Both the position numbers and the translations under genes were made by a program. From Haloarcula sp. (lineage in GTDB: Archaea > Halobacteriota > Halobacteria > Halobacteriales > Haloarculaceae), in NCBI GenBank assembly GCA_028275075.1, contig JAQCNK010000187.1, positions 1-6,619 of the forward strand: a stretch of DNA of 6,619 nt. Direction: 5' to 3'. The notes under the pieces were generated by a model that made no database searches, was not told the DNA's origin, and saw nothing but the letters and a program-made list of their open reading frames with translations. Positions 5,868-6,619 of this stretch are shown here, piece by piece; the stretch's first letter is position 1; every line of letters starts with the position of its first letter.

Positions 5868-6033
5868 TCGTGTTCCGAATCCGGCCGATGTCGCCAAGTC
5901 AACGCTGTTATTTATATGTCTGATTTGATAACTGGAGTCCCTGAAGATATGTACCACCGCTGGGCGACACGTGTTTCAGTCCGTCACAACCACTAACTGA
6001 GACGCCACTGCCAGCTAACAAAGCATACAAAAT

Positions 6034-6080
6034 TATACGGAAGGGGTGGGGAGATATTGGCACCAATTTGATGCCGTATA
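6034..6080. repeat. 47-bp segment with MITE-like ends, possible relic
   Basis: TATACGG (6034-6040) and CCGTATA (6074-6080) are exact inverted repeats; one more base on each side (T6033, A6081) also pairs. They match the outermost 7 nt of both MITE copies. The interior differs and holds its own dyad, ATTGG-CA-CCAAT (6056-6067). It may be an internally deleted relative, or a chance or regulatory dyad. Confidence 0.35.
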
Positions 6081-6227
6081 AATGATGGTGGACCAGAAAT
6101 AAAATCTTTACCCCTAATTATTAGCCCTGATTCTCTCACACACCGTCGGCCTGATCGCTATCTACCTGACGTTCAGTCATTAGATATAAATCTTTCCCAT
6201 AGCTGTGGCAGCGACAGCCGTCATGGT

Positions 6228-6235
6228 GTATATAC
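6228..6235 (+). promoter_or_regulatory. TATA-like box for the sensor-domain gene
   Basis: GTATATAC is centred about 30 bp before a GTG at 6261 and 39 bp before the ATG at 6270. A second AT-rich box, GATATAAA at 6183-6190, would give a leadered transcript. No Shine-Dalgarno motif precedes either start, so the nearer box with a leaderless or near-leaderless message is slightly preferred. Confidence 0.4.
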
Positions 6236-6269
6236 GAATCTCCCGGCCGTCGGTCCACACGTGCGACAG

Positions 6270-6619
6270 ATGGTTGAAACCACTCCCCGTGACGCACTCC
6301 GGCAGTTCGTCACTGCACCGGTTCGCGTATCGACGTACAAACGACTCGTCTACCTGCTGCTTGCGTTCCCACTCGGGATGGCGTACTTCATCGCGTTCAC
6401 CACGGCATCCTCGCTTGGAATGGGCCTCGCATTCACGCTCGTCGGTATCCCGTTGTTAGTCGTGACGCTCATTGCGACGACCGGCGCAGCCGAGTTGGAG
6501 GCCCGCCTCGCCGAACTGCTGTTGGGTCGGGAGACGGCTCATCCCCGCTCACTGCGAGCGTCACTCGACACCGACGAGGGATACGCGGTTGCGCTACGAC
6601 GCTTCCTCGCGGAGCCGAC
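6270..6619 (+). CDS. putative sensor-domain membrane protein, N-terminal part (runs off the right edge)
   Basis: An open frame begins MVETTPRDALRQFVTAPVR and remains open for 116 codons to the window end. Residues ~24-45 (TYKRLVYLLLAFPLGMAYFIAF) and ~50-70 (LGMGLAFTLVGIPLLVVTLI) are two hydrophobic helices. They are followed by a polar amphipathic stretch with ELEARLAELLLG and then an acidic segment (DTDEGYAVALRRFL). The FPLG(I/M)AYF ... GLG-like ... TLVGIPLLV arrangement is the hallmark I recognise of the 'putative sensor' membrane domain (Pfam PF13796 as I recall). That domain is found in actinobacterial and haloarchaeal proteins, some of them sensor kinases. Whether a kinase or other output domain follows lies outside the window. 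The in-frame GTG at 6261 is an alternative start adding three residues and fits the TATA spacing better. Codon use resembles the neighbouring genes, unlike the AT-rich spacer before it. Confidence 0.8.
   Translation, partial: MVETTPRDALRQFVTAPVRVSTYKRLVYLLLAFPLGMAYFIAFTTASSLGMGLAFTLVGIPLLVVTLIATTGAAELEARLAELLLGRETAHPRSLRASLDTDEGYAVALRRFLAEP

Larger units (their letters stand above)
5868..6260. other. AT-rich intergenic spacer without a supported gene
   Basis: This stretch of nearly 400 bp is markedly AT-richer than the surrounding genes, and short ORFs across it lack coding character. It contains a nested dyad at 6033-6081, several TATA-like boxes (ATAAA around 6080 and 6100, GATATAAA at 6183-6190, GTATATAC at 6228-6235), and no recognisable RNA gene. 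I see no transposase remnant. It most likely holds the control region of the gene starting near 6270, and it may also contain foreign or decayed DNA. Confidence 0.5.

Noticed and set aside
5558..5902. 114-codon minus-strand ORF across copy 2 of the MITE and the tRNA-like gene
   Set aside because: It reads through a palindromic repeat and a structured RNA gene, has mixed composition, and lacks halophile acidic bias.
6036..6050. Resemblance of CGGAAGGGGTGG to the tRNA-like 5' end CGGAAGGGTGG, as a possible partial tRNA duplication
   Set aside because: Only about 11-12 bases agree with one indel, and no D-arm follows; chance is likely in G-rich sequence.
6205..6459. 84-codon plus-strand ORF starting ATG in the spacer
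   Set aside because: It is Ser/Arg/His-rich without domain character, and a different frame from 6270 encodes a recognisable membrane domain.
1..6619. CRISPR array, insertion-sequence transposase, toxin-antitoxin or defence system
   Set aside because: No regularly spaced direct repeats and no matching protein motifs were seen in any frame.

Overview
The window looks like haloarchaeal (class Halobacteria) chromosome. The proteins are strongly acidic with many Asp/Glu and few Lys, and coding DNA is GC-rich with GC-ending codons. Several starts have a TATA-like box about 26-30 bp upstream and no Shine-Dalgarno motif, as expected of leaderless archaeal transcripts. The family set (SBDS, FUN14, HflX, NAD(P)HX repair enzyme, acylphosphatase, halophile four-helix membrane protein) fits that lineage. 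I cannot name genus or species.

Layout: 1-94 is AT-richer and has no confident gene. 95-997 (-) encodes a four-helix membrane protein with a long acidic tail. 1104-1829 (+) encodes ribosome maturation protein SBDS. 1845-2189 (-) encodes a small FUN14-family membrane protein, convergent with SBDS. 2302-3612 (+) encodes the ribosome-associated GTPase HflX. 3759-5189 (-) encodes the bifunctional NAD(P)HX epimerase/dehydratase Nnr, preceded on the same strand by acylphosphatase at 5257-5532. 5764-5867 is a tRNA-like gene whose ends are excellent but whose middle does not fold as a normal tRNA. 5868-6260 is an AT-rich spacer with promoter-like boxes and nested dyads. From 6270 (+) to the right edge runs the N-terminus of a 'putative sensor'-domain membrane protein.

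Two copies of the same palindromic element, 78 and 83 bp, lie in inverted orientation at 3672-3749 and 5633-5715. Each starts TATACGGGTCGACA and ends with its reverse complement. They bracket the nnr-acyP pair and look like non-autonomous MITEs of a TA-targeting transposon. A 47-bp segment at 6034-6080 carries the same 7-nt ends and may be a relic.

Functionally, the left half groups two large-subunit ribosome factors (SBDS and HflX) with two small membrane proteins. The middle is metabolite repair and housekeeping. The right part, from the second MITE on, is the most unusual: repeat, aberrant tRNA-like gene and AT-rich spacer. I found no CRISPR array, no transposase and no complete undescribed multi-gene system.
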